Origin: Tipula vernalis
Lineage: Eukaryota; Arthropoda; Insecta; Diptera; Tipulidae
Reading direction: 5' to 3'
NCBI GenBank assembly: GCA_958295665.1
Contig: OY282558.1
Location: forward strand, 116,984,838-117,048,837
DNA length: 64,000 bases
The position numbers were made by a program, and so were the translations under genes. The notes beneath the pieces are model-generated. The model was given only the letters and a program-made list of their open reading frames with translations, was not told the DNA's origin and did not search any database. Position 1 is the stretch's first letter. Each line of letters begins with the position of its first letter. Below are positions 52,247 through 63,938 of the stretch, one piece after another.

Positions 52247-55200
52247 ATGGTCCGATTACGATGGTTGATACCTCTATCAATAGGTTTCGGGACCTGTAAT
52301 TGCTGTGACAATTTTCATTTTCATTGCTCGGTTATTTCTAAACATTTCTTAGAAAATTCAATTTTATTGAAAATCAACTGTGCTATAGCCCACAAGTTTT
52401 TGGGCGGCAGAAATCTAAAATGGTCCGATTACGATAGTTGATACCTCTATCAATAGGTTTCGAGGCCTGTAATTGCTGTGACAATTTTCATTTTGATTGC
52501 TCGATTATTTCAAAACATTTCTCAGAAAATTCAATTTTATTGAAAATCAACTGTGCTATAGCCCACAAGTTTTTGGGCGGCAGAAATCTAAAATGGTCCG
52601 ATTACGATGGTTGATACCTCTATCAATAGGTTTCGGGACCTGTAATTGCTGTGACAATTTTCATTTTGATTGCTCGATTATTTCTAAACATTTCTTAGAA
52701 AATTCAATTTTATTGAAAATCAACTAAGCTATAGCCCACAAGTTTTTGGGCGGCAGAAATCTAAAATAGTCGGATTACGATGGTTGATACCTCTATCAAT
52801 AGGTTTCGAGGCCTGTAATTGCTGTGACAATTTTCATTTTGATTGCTCGATTATTTCTAAACATTTCTTAGAAAATTCAATTTTATTGAAAATCAACTGT
52901 GCTATAGCCCACAAGTTTTTGGGCGGCAGAAATCTAAAATGGTCCGATTACGATGGTTGATAGCTCTATCAATAGGTTTCGGAACCTGTAATTGCTGTGA
53001 CAATTTTCATTTCGATTGCTCGATTATTTCTAAACATTTCTCAGAAAATTAAATTTTATTGAAAATCAACTGTGCTATAGCCCACAAGTTTTTGGGCGGC
53101 AGAAATCTAAAATGGTCCGATTACGATAGTTGATACCTCTATCAATAGGTTTCAAGGCCTGTAATTGCTGTGACAATTTTCATTTTGATTGCTCGATTAT
53201 TTCAAAACATTTCTCAGAAAATTCAATTTTATTGAAAATCAACTGTGCTACAGCCCACAAGTTTTTGGGCGGCAGAAATCTAAAATGGTCCGATTACGAT
53301 GGTTGATACCTCTATCAATAGGTTTCGGGACCTGTAATTGCTGTGACAATTTTCATTTTGATTGCTCGATTATTTCTAAACATTTCTTAGAAAATTCATT
53401 TTTATTGAAAGTCAACTGTGTTATAGCCCACAAGTTTTTGGGCGGCAGAAATCTAAAATGGTCCGATTACGATGGTTGATACCTCTATCAATAGGTTTCG
53501 GGACCTGTAATTGCTGTGACAATTTTCATTTTGATTGCTCGGTTATTTCTAAACATTTCTTAGAAAATTCAATTTTATTGAAAATCAACTGTGCTATAGC
53601 CCACAAGTTTTTGGCGGCAGAAATCTAAAATAGTCGGATTACGATGGTTGATACCTCTATCAATAGGTTTCGAGGCCTGTAATTGCTGTGACAATTTTCA
53701 TTTTGATTGCTCGATTATTTCTAAACATTTCTTAGAAAATTCAATTTTATTGAAAATCAACTGTGCTATAGCCCACAAGTTTTTGGGCGGCAGAAATCTA
53801 AAATGGTCCGATTACGATGGTTGATACCTCCCTCTATCAATAGGTTTCGGAACCTGTAATTGCTGTGACAATTTTCATTTTGATTGCTCGATTATTTCTA
53901 AACATTTCTTAGAAAATTCAATATTATTGAAAATCAACTGTGCTATAGCCCACAAGTTTTTGGGCGGCAGAAATCTAAAATGATTCGATTACGATGGTTG
54001 ATACCTCTATCAATAGGTTTCGAGGCCTGTAATTGCTGTGACAATTTTCATTTTGATTGCTCGATTATTTCTAAACATTTCTCAGAAAATTCAATTTTAT
54101 TGAAAATCAACTGTGCTATAGCCCACAAGTGTTTGGGCGGCAGAAATCTAAAATGGTCCGATTACGATGGTTGATACCTCTATCAATAGGTTTCGAGGCC
54201 TGTAATTGCTGTGACAATTTTCATTTTGATTGCTCGATTATTTCTAAACATTTCTTAGAAAATTCCATTTTATTGAAAATCAACTGTTGTATAGCCCACA
54301 AGTTTTTGGGCGGCAAAAATCTAAAATGGTCCGATTATGATGGTTGATACCTCTATCAATAGGTTTCGAGGCCTGTAATTGCTGTGACAATTTACATTTT
54401 GATTGCTCGATTATTTCTAAACTTTTCTTAGAAAATTCAATTTTATTGAAAATCAACTGTGCTATAGCCCACAAGTTTTTGGCGGCAGAAATCTAAAATG
54501 GTCCGATTACGATGGTTGATACCTCTATCAATAGGTTTCGGGGCCTGTAATTGCTGTGACAATTTTCATTTTGATTGCTCGATTGTTTCTAAACATTTCT
54601 TAGAATAATCAATTTTATTGAAAATCAACTGTGCTATAGCCTACAAGTTTTTGGGCGGCAGAAATCTAAAATGGTCCGATTACGATGGTTGATACCTCTA
54701 TCAATAGGTTTCGAGGCCTGTAATTGCTGTGACAATTTTCATTTTGATTGCTCGATTATTTCTAAACATTTCTTAGAAAATTCAATTTTATTGAAAATCA
54801 ACTGTGCTATAGCCCACAAGTTTTTGGGCGGCAGAAATCTAAAATAGTCCGATTACGATGGTTAATACCTATATCAATAGGTTTCGAGGCCTGTAGTTGC
54901 TGTGACAATTTTCATTTTTATTGCTCGATTATTTCTAAACATTTCTTAGAAAATTCAATTTTATTGAAAATCAACTGTTGTATGGCCCACAAGTTTTTGG
55001 GCGGCAAAAATCTAAAATGGTCCGATTATGATGGTTGATACCTCTATCAATAGGTTTCGAGGCCTGTAATTACTGTGACGATTTTCATTTTGATTGCTCG
55101 ATTATTTCTAAACATTTCTTAGAAAATTCAATTTTATTGAAAATTAACTGTGGTATAGCTCACAAGTTTTTTGGCGGCAGAAATCTAAAATAGTCCGATT

Positions 55201-56400
55201 ACGATGGTTGATACCTCTATCAATAGGTTTCGAGGCCTGTAATTGCTGTGACAATTTTCATTTTGATTGCTCGATTATTTCTAAATATTTCTTAGAAAAT
55301 TCAATATTATTGAAAATCAACTGTGCTATAGCCCACAACTGTTTGGGCGGCAGAAATCTAAAATGGTCCGATTACGATGGTTGATACCTCTATCAATAGG
55401 TTTCGAGGCCTGTAATTGCTGTGACAATTTTCATTTTGATTGCTCGATTATTTCTAAACATTTCTCAGAAAATTCAATTTTATTGAAAATCAACTGTGCT
55501 ATAGCCCACAAGTGTTTGGGCGGCAGAAATCTAAAATGGTCCGATTACGATGGTTGATACCTCTATCAATAGGTTTCGAGGCCTATAATTGCTGTGACAA
55601 TTTACATTTTGATTGCTCGATTATTTCTAAACATTTCTTAGAAAATTCAATTTTATTGAAAATCAAATGTGCTATAGCCCACAAGTTTTTGGCGGCAGAA
55701 ATCTAAAATGGTCCGATTACGATGGTTGATACCTCTATCAATAGGTTTCGGGGCCTGTAATTGCTGTGACAATTTTCATTTTGACTGCTCGATTATTTCT
55801 AAACATTTCTTAGAATAATCAATTTTATTGAAAATCAACTGTGCTATAGCCCACAAGTTTTTGGGCGGCAGAAATCTAAAATAGTCCGATTACGATGGTT
55901 AATACCTATATCAATAGGTTTCGAGGCCTGTAGTTGCTGTGACAATTTTCATTTTGATTGCTCGATTATTTCTAAACATTTCTTAGAAAATTCAATTTTA
56001 TTGAAAATCAACTGTTGTATAGCCCACAAGTTTTTGGGCGGCAAAAATCTAAAATGGTCCGATTATGATGGTTGATACCTCTATCAATAGGTTTCGAGGC
56101 CTGTAATTTCTGTGACAATTTTCATTTTGATTGCTCGATTATTTCTAAACATTTCTTAGAAAATTCAATATTATTGAAAATCAACTGTGCTATAGCCCAC
56201 AAGTGTTTGGGCGGCAGAAATCTAAAATGGTCCGATTACGATGGTTGATACCTCTATCAATAGGTTTCGAGGCCTGTAATTGCTGTGACAATTTTCATTT
56301 TGATTGTTCGATTATTTCTAAACATTTCTTAGAAAATTCAATTTTATTGAAAATCAACTGTGCTATAGCCCACAAGTTTTTGGGCGGCAGAAATCTAAAA
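52247..56400 (+). repeat. Block L, copy 2 (24-unit register)
   Basis: Matches copy 1 clearly from 52247 to about 55,200, including the 177-bp unit (53803), ATGATTCG (53980), AGTTTTTGGCGG (54326 unit) and ATAGTCCG/GTTAATACC (54844). Beyond 55,363 the unit order no longer follows copy 1. It has more differences from copy 1 than the two copies of block F have from each other, so it is the older duplication. Confidence 0.78.
53803..53979 (+). repeat. 177-bp unit with CTCC insertion (copy 2)
   Basis: Same CCTCCCTCTATC insertion as at 49649-49825 and same following GGAACC allele; it confirms the 4,154-bp register of block L. Confidence 0.92.
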
Positions 56401-57264
56401 TGGTCCGATTACGATGGTTGATACCTCTATCAATAGGTTTCGGGACCTGTAATTGCTGTGACAATTTTCATTTTGATTGCTCGATTATTTCTAAACATTT
56501 CTTAGAAAATTCAATTTTATTGAAAATCAACTGTGTTATAGCCCACAAGTTTTTGGGCGGCAGAAATCTAAAATGGTCCGATTACGATGGTTGATACCTC
56601 TATCAATAGGTTTCGGGACCTGTAATTGCTGTGACAATTTTCATTTTGATTGCTCGATTATTTCTAAACATTTCTTAGAAAATTCAATTTTATTGAAAAT
56701 CAACTATGCTATAGTCCACCAATTTTTGGGCGGCAGAAATCTAAAATGGTCCGATTACGATGGTTGATACCTCTATCAATAGGTTTCGGGACCTGTAATT
56801 GCTGTGACAATTTTCATTTTGATTGCTCGATTATTTCTAAACATTTCTTAGAATAATCAATTTTATTGAAAATCAACTGTGCTATAGCCTACAAGTTTTT
56901 GGGCGGCAGAAATCTAAAATGGTCCGATTACAATGGTTGATACCTCTATCAATAGGTTTCGAGGCCTGTAATTGCTGTGACAATTTTCATTTTGATTGCT
57001 CGATTATTTCTAAACATTTCTTAGAAAATTCAATTTTATTGAAAATCAACTATGCTATAGTCCACCAATTTTTGGGCGGCAGAAATCTAAAATGGTCCGA
57101 TTACGATGGTTGATACCTCTATAAATAGGTTTCGGGACCTGTAATTGCTGTGATAATTTTCATTTTGATTGCTCGATTATTTCTAAACATTTCTTAGAAA
57201 ATTCATTTTTATTGAAAATCAACTGTGCTATAGCCCACAAGTTTTTGGGCGGCAGAAATCTAAA

Positions 57265-58473
57265 ATGATTCGATTACGATGGTTGATACCTCTATCAATA
57301 GGTTTCGAGGCCTGTAATTGCTGTGACAATTTTCATTTTGATTGCTCGATTATTTCTAAACATTTCTCAGAAAATTCAATTTTATTGAAAATCAACTGTG
57401 CTATAGCCCACAATGTTTGGGCGGCAGAAATCTAAAATGGTCCGATTACGATGGTTGATACCTCTATCAATAGGTTTCGAGGCCTGTAATTGCTGTGACA
57501 ATTTTCATTTTGATTGCTCGATTATTTCTAAACATTTCTTAGAAAATTCAATTTTATTGAAAATCAACTGTTGTATAGCCCACAAGTTTTTGGGCGGCAA
57601 AAATCTAAAATGGTCCGATTATGATGGTTGATACCTCTATCAATAGGTTTCGAGGCCTGTAATTGCTGTGACAATTTACATTTTGATTGCTCGATTATTT
57701 CTAAACTTTTCTTAGAAAATTCAATTTTATTGAAAATCAACTGTGCTATAGCCCACAAGTTTTTGGCGGCAGAAATCTAAAATGGTCCGATTACGATGGT
57801 TGATACCTCTATCAATAGGTTTCGGGGCCTGTAATTGCTGTGACAATTTTCATTTTGATTGCTCGATTATTTCTAAACATTTCTTAGAATAATCAATTTT
57901 ATTGAAAATCAACTGTGCTATAGCCTACAAGTTTTTGGGCGGCAGAAATCTAAAATGGTCCGATTACGATGGTTGATACCTCTATCAATAGGTTTCGAGG
58001 CCTGTAATTGCTGTGACAATTTTCATTTTGATTGCTCGATTATTTCTAAACATTTCTTAGAAAATTCAATTTTATTGAAAATCAACTGTGCTATAGCCCA
58101 CAAGTTTTTGGGCGGCAGAAATCTAAAATAGTCCGATTACGATGGTTAATACCTATATCAATAGGTTTCGAGGCCTGTAGTTGCTGTGACAATTTTCATT
58201 TTGATTGCTCGATTATTTCTAAACATTTCTTAGAAAATTCAATTTTATTGAAAATCAACTGTTGTATAGCCCACAAGTTTTTGGGCGGCAAAAATCTAAA
58301 ATGGTCCGATTATGATGGTTGATACCTCTATCAATAGGTTTCGAGGCCTGTAATTTCTGTGACAATTTTCATTTTGATTGCTCGATTATTTCTAAACATT
58401 TCTTAGAAAATTCAATATTATTGAAAATCAACTGTGCTATAGCCCACAAGTGTTTGGGCGGCAGAAATCTAAA
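57265..58473 (+). repeat. Block M: 7-unit segment copied from block L type
   Basis: Repeats the order at 53980-55189: ATGATTCG with CTCAGAAAA, GTTGTATAG, ACAATTTACATTTT with AAACTTTTC, AGAATAATC, GAGGCC, ATAGTCCG with GTTAATACC, and GATTATGATGG. It has its own one-base loss in CACAATGTTTGGG (57265 unit). The offset from block L copy 2 is about 3,284 bp (19 units). Confidence 0.82.
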
Positions 58474-58992
58474 ATGGTCCGATTACGATGGTTGATACCT
58501 CTATCAATAGGTTTCGAGGCCTGTAATTGATGTGACAATTTTCATTTTGATTGTTCTATTATTTCTAAACATTTCTTAGAAAATTCAATTTTATTGAAAA
58601 TCAACTGTGCTATAGCCCACAAGTTTTTGGGCGACAGAAATCTAAAATAGTCGGATTACGATGGTTGATACCTCTATCAATAGGTTTCGAGGCCTGTAAT
58701 TGCTGTGACAATTTTCATTTTGATTGCTCGATTATTTCTAAACATTTCTTAGAAAATTCAATTTTATTGAAAATCAACTGTGCTATAGCCCACAAGTTTT
58801 TGTGCGGCAGAAATCTAAAATGGTCCGATTACGATGGTTGATACCTCTATCAATAGGTTTCGGAACCTGTAATTGCTGTGACAATTTTCATTTTGATTGC
58901 TCGATTATTTCTAAATATTTCTTAGAAAATTCAATATTATTGAAAATCAACTGTGCTATAGCCCACAAGTTTTTGGGCGGCTAAAATCTAAA
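58474..58992 (+). repeat. 3-unit segment matching 51209-51727
   Basis: Shares TTGTTC, GGGCGACAG and ATAGTCGG with the 51209 and 51382 units, and GGAACC, AAATATTTC and CAATATTATT with the 51555 unit. The following unit (58993) is AATAGTTTTCGGGG, as at 51728. It therefore joins block M to a segment located 7,265 bp away. Confidence 0.78.
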
Positions 58993-59857
58993 ATGGTCCG
59001 ATTACGATGGTTGATACCTCTATCAATAGTTTTCGGGGCCTGTAATTGCTGTGACAATTTTCATTTTGATTGCTCGATTATTTCTAAACATTTCTTCGAA
59101 AATTCAATTTTATTGAAAATCAACTGTGCTATAGCCCACAAGTTTTTGGGCGGCAGAAATCTAAAATGGTCCGATTACGATGGTTGATACCTCTATCAAT
59201 AGGTTTCGGGACCTGTAATTGCTGTGACAATTTTCATTTTGATTGCTCGATTATTTCTAAACATTTCTTAGAAAATTCAATTTTATTGAAAATCAACTGT
59301 GTTATAGCCCACAAGTTTTTGGGCGGCAGAAATCTAAAATGGTCCGATTACGATGGTTGATACCTCTATCAATAGGTTTCGGGACCTGTAATTGCTGTGA
59401 CAATTTTCATTTTGATTGCTCGATTATTTCTAAACATTTCTTAGAAAATTCAATTTTATTGAAAATCAACTGTGATATAGCCCACAAGTTTTTGGGCGGC
59501 AGAAATCTAAAATGGTCCGATTACGATGGTTGATACCTCTATCAATAGGTTTCGGGACCTGTAATTGCTGTGACAATTTTCATTTTGATTGCTCGATTAT
59601 TTCTAAACATTTCTTAGAATAATCAATTTTATTGAAAATCAACTGTGCTATAGCCTACAAGTTTTTGGGCGGCAGAAATCTAAAATGGTCCGATTACAAT
59701 GGTTGATACCTCTATCAATAGGTTTCGGGACCTGTAATTGCTGTGATAATTTTCATTTTGATTGCTCGATTATTTGTAAACATTTCTTAGAAAATTCATT
59801 TTTATTGAAAATCAACTGTGATATAGCCCACAAGTTTTTAGGCGGCATAAATCTAAA

Positions 59858-60376
59858 ATGGTCCGATTACGATGGTTGATACCTCTATCAATAGGTTTCG
59901 GGACCTGTAATTGCTGTGACAATTTTCATTTTGATTGCTCGATTATTTCTAAACATTTCTTAGAATAATCAATTTTATTGAAAATCAACTGTGCTATAGC
60001 CTAAAAGTTTTTGGGCGGCAGAAATCTAAAATGGTCCGATTACAATGGTTGATACCTCTATCAATAGGTTTCGAGGCCTGTAATTGCTGTGACAATTTTC
60101 ATTTTGATTGCTCGATTATTTCTAAACATTTCTTAGAAAATTCAATTTTATTGAAAATCAACTATGCTATAGTCCACCAATTTTTGGGCGGCAGAAATCT
60201 AAAATGGTCCGATTACGATGGTTGATACCTCTATAAATAGGTTTCGGGACCTGTAATTGCTGTGATAATTTTCATTTTGATTGCTCGATTATTTCTAAAC
60301 ATTTCTTAGAAAATTCATTTTTATTGAAAATCAACTGTGATATAGCCCACAAGTTTTTGGGCGGCAGAAATCTAAA
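59858..60376 (+). repeat. 3-unit segment matching 56746-57264
   Basis: Series: GGGACC with AGAATAATC, GATTACAATGG with GTCCACCAA, then CTATAAATAGG with GTGATAATTTT. It is offset by 3,112 bp from 56746-57264. The first two unit types also occur just before it (59512-59857), giving a local 346-bp dimer. Confidence 0.78.
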
Positions 60377-61240
60377 ATGGTCCGATTTCGATGGTTGATA
60401 CCTCTATCAATAGGTTTCGGGACCTGTAATTGCTGTGACAATTTTCATTTTGATTGTTCGATTATTTCTAAACATTTCTTAGAAAATTCAATTTTATTGA
60501 AAATCAACTGTGCTATAGCCCACAAGTTTTTGGGCGGCAGAAATCTATAATGGTCCGATTACGATGGTTGATACCTCTATAAATAGGTTTCGGGACCTGT
60601 AATTGCTGTGATAATTTTCATTTTGATTGCTCGATTATTTCTAAACATTTCTTAGAAAATTCATTTTTATTGAAAATCAACTGTGATATAGCCCACAAGT
60701 TTTAGGGCGGCAGAAATCTAAAATGGTCCGATTACGATGGTTGATACCTCTATCAATAGGTTTCGAGGCCTGTAATTGCTGTGACAATTTTCATTTTGAT
60801 TGCTCGATTATTTCTAAACATTTCTTAGAAAATTCAATTTTATTGAAAATCAACTATGCTATAGTCCACCAATTTTTGGGCGGCAGAAATCTAAAATGGT
60901 CCGATTACGATGGTTGATACCTCTATAAATAGGTTTTGGGACCTGTAATTGCTGTGATAATTTTCATTTTGATTGCTCGATTATTTCTAAACATTTCTTA
61001 GAAAATTCATTTTTATTGAAAATCAACTGTGCTATAGCCCACAAGTTTTTGGGCGGCAGAAATCTAAAATGGTCCGATTTCGATGGTTGATACTCTATCA
61101 ATAGGTTTCGGGACCTGTAATTGATGTGACAATTTTAATTTTGATTGTTCGATTATTTCTAAACATTTCTTAGAAAATTCAATTTTATTGAAAATCAACT
61201 GTGCTATAGCCCACAAGTTTTTGGGCGGCAGAAATCTATA
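60204..61240 (+). repeat. Four-unit (692-bp) duplication, partial
   Basis: A CTATAAATAGG/GTGATAATTTT unit followed by a unit with GATTTCGATGG and TTGTTCG occurs at 60204-60549 and again at 60896-61240. Both are followed by a CTATAATGGTCC junction (60550, 61241). The 61069 unit has one base missing (TTGATACTCTATC). Confidence 0.75.
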
Positions 61241-62623
61241 ATGGTCCGATTACGATGGTTGATACCTCTATCAATAGGTTTCGAGGCCTGTAATTGCTGT
61301 GACAATTTTCATTTTGATTGCTCGATTATTTCAAAACATTTCTCAGAAAATTCAATTTTATTGAAAATCAACTGTGCTATAGCCCACAAGTTTTTGGGCG
61401 GCAGAAATCTAAAATGGTCCGATTACGATGGTTGATACCTCTATCAATAGGTTTCGGGACCTGTAATTGCTGTGACAATTTTCATTTTGATTGCTCGATT
61501 ATTTCTAAACATTTCTTAGAAAATTCAATTTTATTGAAAATCAACTGTGTTATAGCCCACAAGTTTTTGGGCGGCAGAAATCTAAAATGGTCCGATTACG
61601 ATGGTTGATACCTCTATCAATAGGTTTCGGGACCTGTAATTGCTGTGACAATTTTCATTTTGATTGCTCGATTATTTCTAAACATTTCTTAGAAAATTCA
61701 ATTTTATTGAAAATCAACTATGCTATAGTCCACCAATTTTTGGGCGGCAGAAATCTAAAATGGTCCGATTACGATGGTTGATACCTCTATAAATGGGTTC
61801 GGGACCTGTAATTGCTGTGATAATTTTCATTTTGATTGCTCGATTATTTCTAAACATTTCTTAGAAAATTCATTTTTATTGAAAATCAACTGTGCTATAG
61901 CCCACAAGATTTTGGGAGGCAGAAATCTAAAATGGTCCGATTACGATGGTTGATACCTCTATCAATAGGTTTTGAGGCCTGTAATTGCTGTGACAATTTT
62001 CATTTTGATTGCTCGATTATTTCTAAACATTTCTTAGAAAATTCATTTTTACTGAAAATCAACTGTGCTATAGCCCACAAATTTTTGGGCGGCAGAAATC
62101 TAAAATGGTCCGATTACGATGGTTGATACCTCTATCAATAGGTTTCGGGACCTGTAATTGCTGTGACAATTTTCATTTTGATTGCTCGGTTATTTCTAAA
62201 CATTTCTTAGAAAATTCAATTTTATTGAAAATCAACTGTGCTATAGCCCACAAGTTTTTGGGCGGCAGAAATCTAAAATGGTCCGATTACGATAGTTGAT
62301 ACCTCTATCAATAGGTTTCGAGGCCTGTAATTGCTGTGACAATTTTCATTTTGATTGCTCGATTATTTCTAAACATTTCTTAGAAAATTCAATTTTATTG
62401 AAAATCAACTGTGTTATAGCCCACAAGTTTTTGGGCGGCAGAAATCTAAAATGGTCCGATTACGATGGTTGATACCTCTATCAATAGGTTTCGGGACCTG
62501 TAATTGCTGTGACAATTTTCATTTTGATTGCTCGATTATTTCTAAACATTTCTTAGAAAATTCAATTTTATTGAAAATCAACTGTGCTATAGCCCACAAG
62601 TTTTTGGGCGGCAGAAATCTAAA

Positions 62624-62969
62624 ATGGTCCGATTACGATGGTTGATACCTCTATCAATAGGTTTCGAGACCTGTAATAGCTGTGACAATTTTCATTTTGA
62701 TTGCTCTATTATTTCTAAACATTTCTTAGAAAATTCAATTTTATTGAAAATCAACTGTGCTATAGCTTACAAGATTTTGGGCGGCAGAAATCTAAAATAA
62801 TCCGATTATGATGGTTGATACCTATATCAATAGGTTTCGAGGCTTGTAATTACTGTGACAATTTTCATTTTGATTGCTCGATTATTTCTAAACATTTCTT
62901 AGAAAATTCATTTTTATTGAAAATCAACTGTGCTATAGCCCACAAGTTTTTGGGCGGCAGAAATCTAAA
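62624..62969 (+). repeat. Two-unit segment with ATAATCCG, copy 1
   Basis: A GAGACC unit ending in CAAGATTTTGGG is followed by a unit starting ATAATCCGATTATG, with CCTATATC, GAGGCTTG and AATTACTGTG. These rare changes recur together at 63421-63765. Confidence 0.85.
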
Positions 62970-63315
62970 ATGGTCCGATTACGATGGTTGATACCTCTAT
63001 CAATAGGTTTCGAGGCCTGTAATTGCTGTGACAATTTTTATTTTGATTGCTCGATTATTTCTAAACATTTCTTAGAAAATTCATTTTTATTGAAAATCAA
63101 CTGTGCTATAGCCCACAAGTTTTTGGGCGGCAGAAATCTAAAATGGTCCGATTACGATGGTTGATACCTCTATCAATAGGTTTCGAGGCCTGTAATTGCT
63201 GTGACAATTTTCATTTTGATTGCTCGATTATTTCTAAACATTTCTTAGAAAATTCAATTTTATTGAAAATCAACTGTGCTATAGCCCACAAGTTTTTGTG
63301 CGGCAGAAATCTAAA

Positions 63316-63420
63316 ATGGTCCGATTACGATGGTTGATACCTCTATCAATAGGATTTGAGGCTTGTACTGACAATTGACTGTGCTATAGCCCACAAGTTT
63401 TTGGGCGGCAGAAATCTAAA
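63316..63420 (+). repeat. 105-bp truncated satellite unit
   Basis: The unit runs normally to GGATTTGAGGCTTGTA, then a short CTGACAATTGACTGTGC passage joins to the late part of the unit, losing 68 bp of mostly A+T-rich sequence. It is the only truncation of this kind in the window and differs in both breakpoints from the 65-bp units. Confidence 0.92.
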
Positions 63421-63765
63421 ATGGTCCGATTACGATGGTTGATACCTCTATCAATAGGTTTCGAGACCTGTAATTGCTGTGACAATTTTCATTTTGATTG
63501 CTCGATTATTTCTAAACATTTCTTAGAAAATTCAATTTTATTGAAAATCAACTGTGCTTTAGCTCACAAGATTTTGGGCGGCAGAAATCTAAAATAATCC
63601 GATTATGATGGTTGATACCTATATCAATAGGTTTCGAGGCTTGTAATTACTGTGACAATTTTCATTTTGATTGCTCAATTATTTCTAAACATTTCTTCGA
63701 AAATTCAATTTTATTGAAAATCAACTGTCTATAGCCCACAAGTTTTTGGGCGGCAGAAATCTAAA
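63421..63765 (+). repeat. Two-unit segment with ATAATCCG, copy 2
   Basis: Repeats the ATAATCCGATTATG, CCTATATC, GAGGCTTG and AATTACTGTG changes of 62624-62969, 797 bp downstream (five units minus the 68-bp deletion). The second unit has CTTCGAAA and a one-base loss (ACTGTCTATAG). Confidence 0.85.
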
Positions 63766-63938
63766 ATGGTCCGATTACGATGGTTGATACCTCTATCAAT
63801 AGGTTTCGGGACCTGTAATTGCTGTGACAATTTTCATTTTGATTGCTCGATTATTTCTAAACATTTCTTAGAAAATTCATTTTTATTGAAAATCAACTGT
63901 GCTATAGCCCACAAGTTTTTGGGCGGCAGAAATCTAAA

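Noticed and set aside
48093..56400. Treating blocks F and L as copies of the same 4,154-bp higher-order repeat
   Set aside because: Their unit orders and indels differ: block F has two one-base insertions, block L one four-base insertion and two one-base losses. Only the net length is equal.
40275..57758. Minus-strand open frames of 61-64 codons (40275-40460, 41658-41843, 45634-45819, 50126-50320, 52028-52222, 54280-54474, 57564-57758)
   Set aside because: Each appears where a variant such as ACAATTTACATTTT or ACAATTGACATTTT, or TTTTGATTTTG at 41658-41843, removes a minus-strand stop present in the normal unit. They track repeat variants and not genes.
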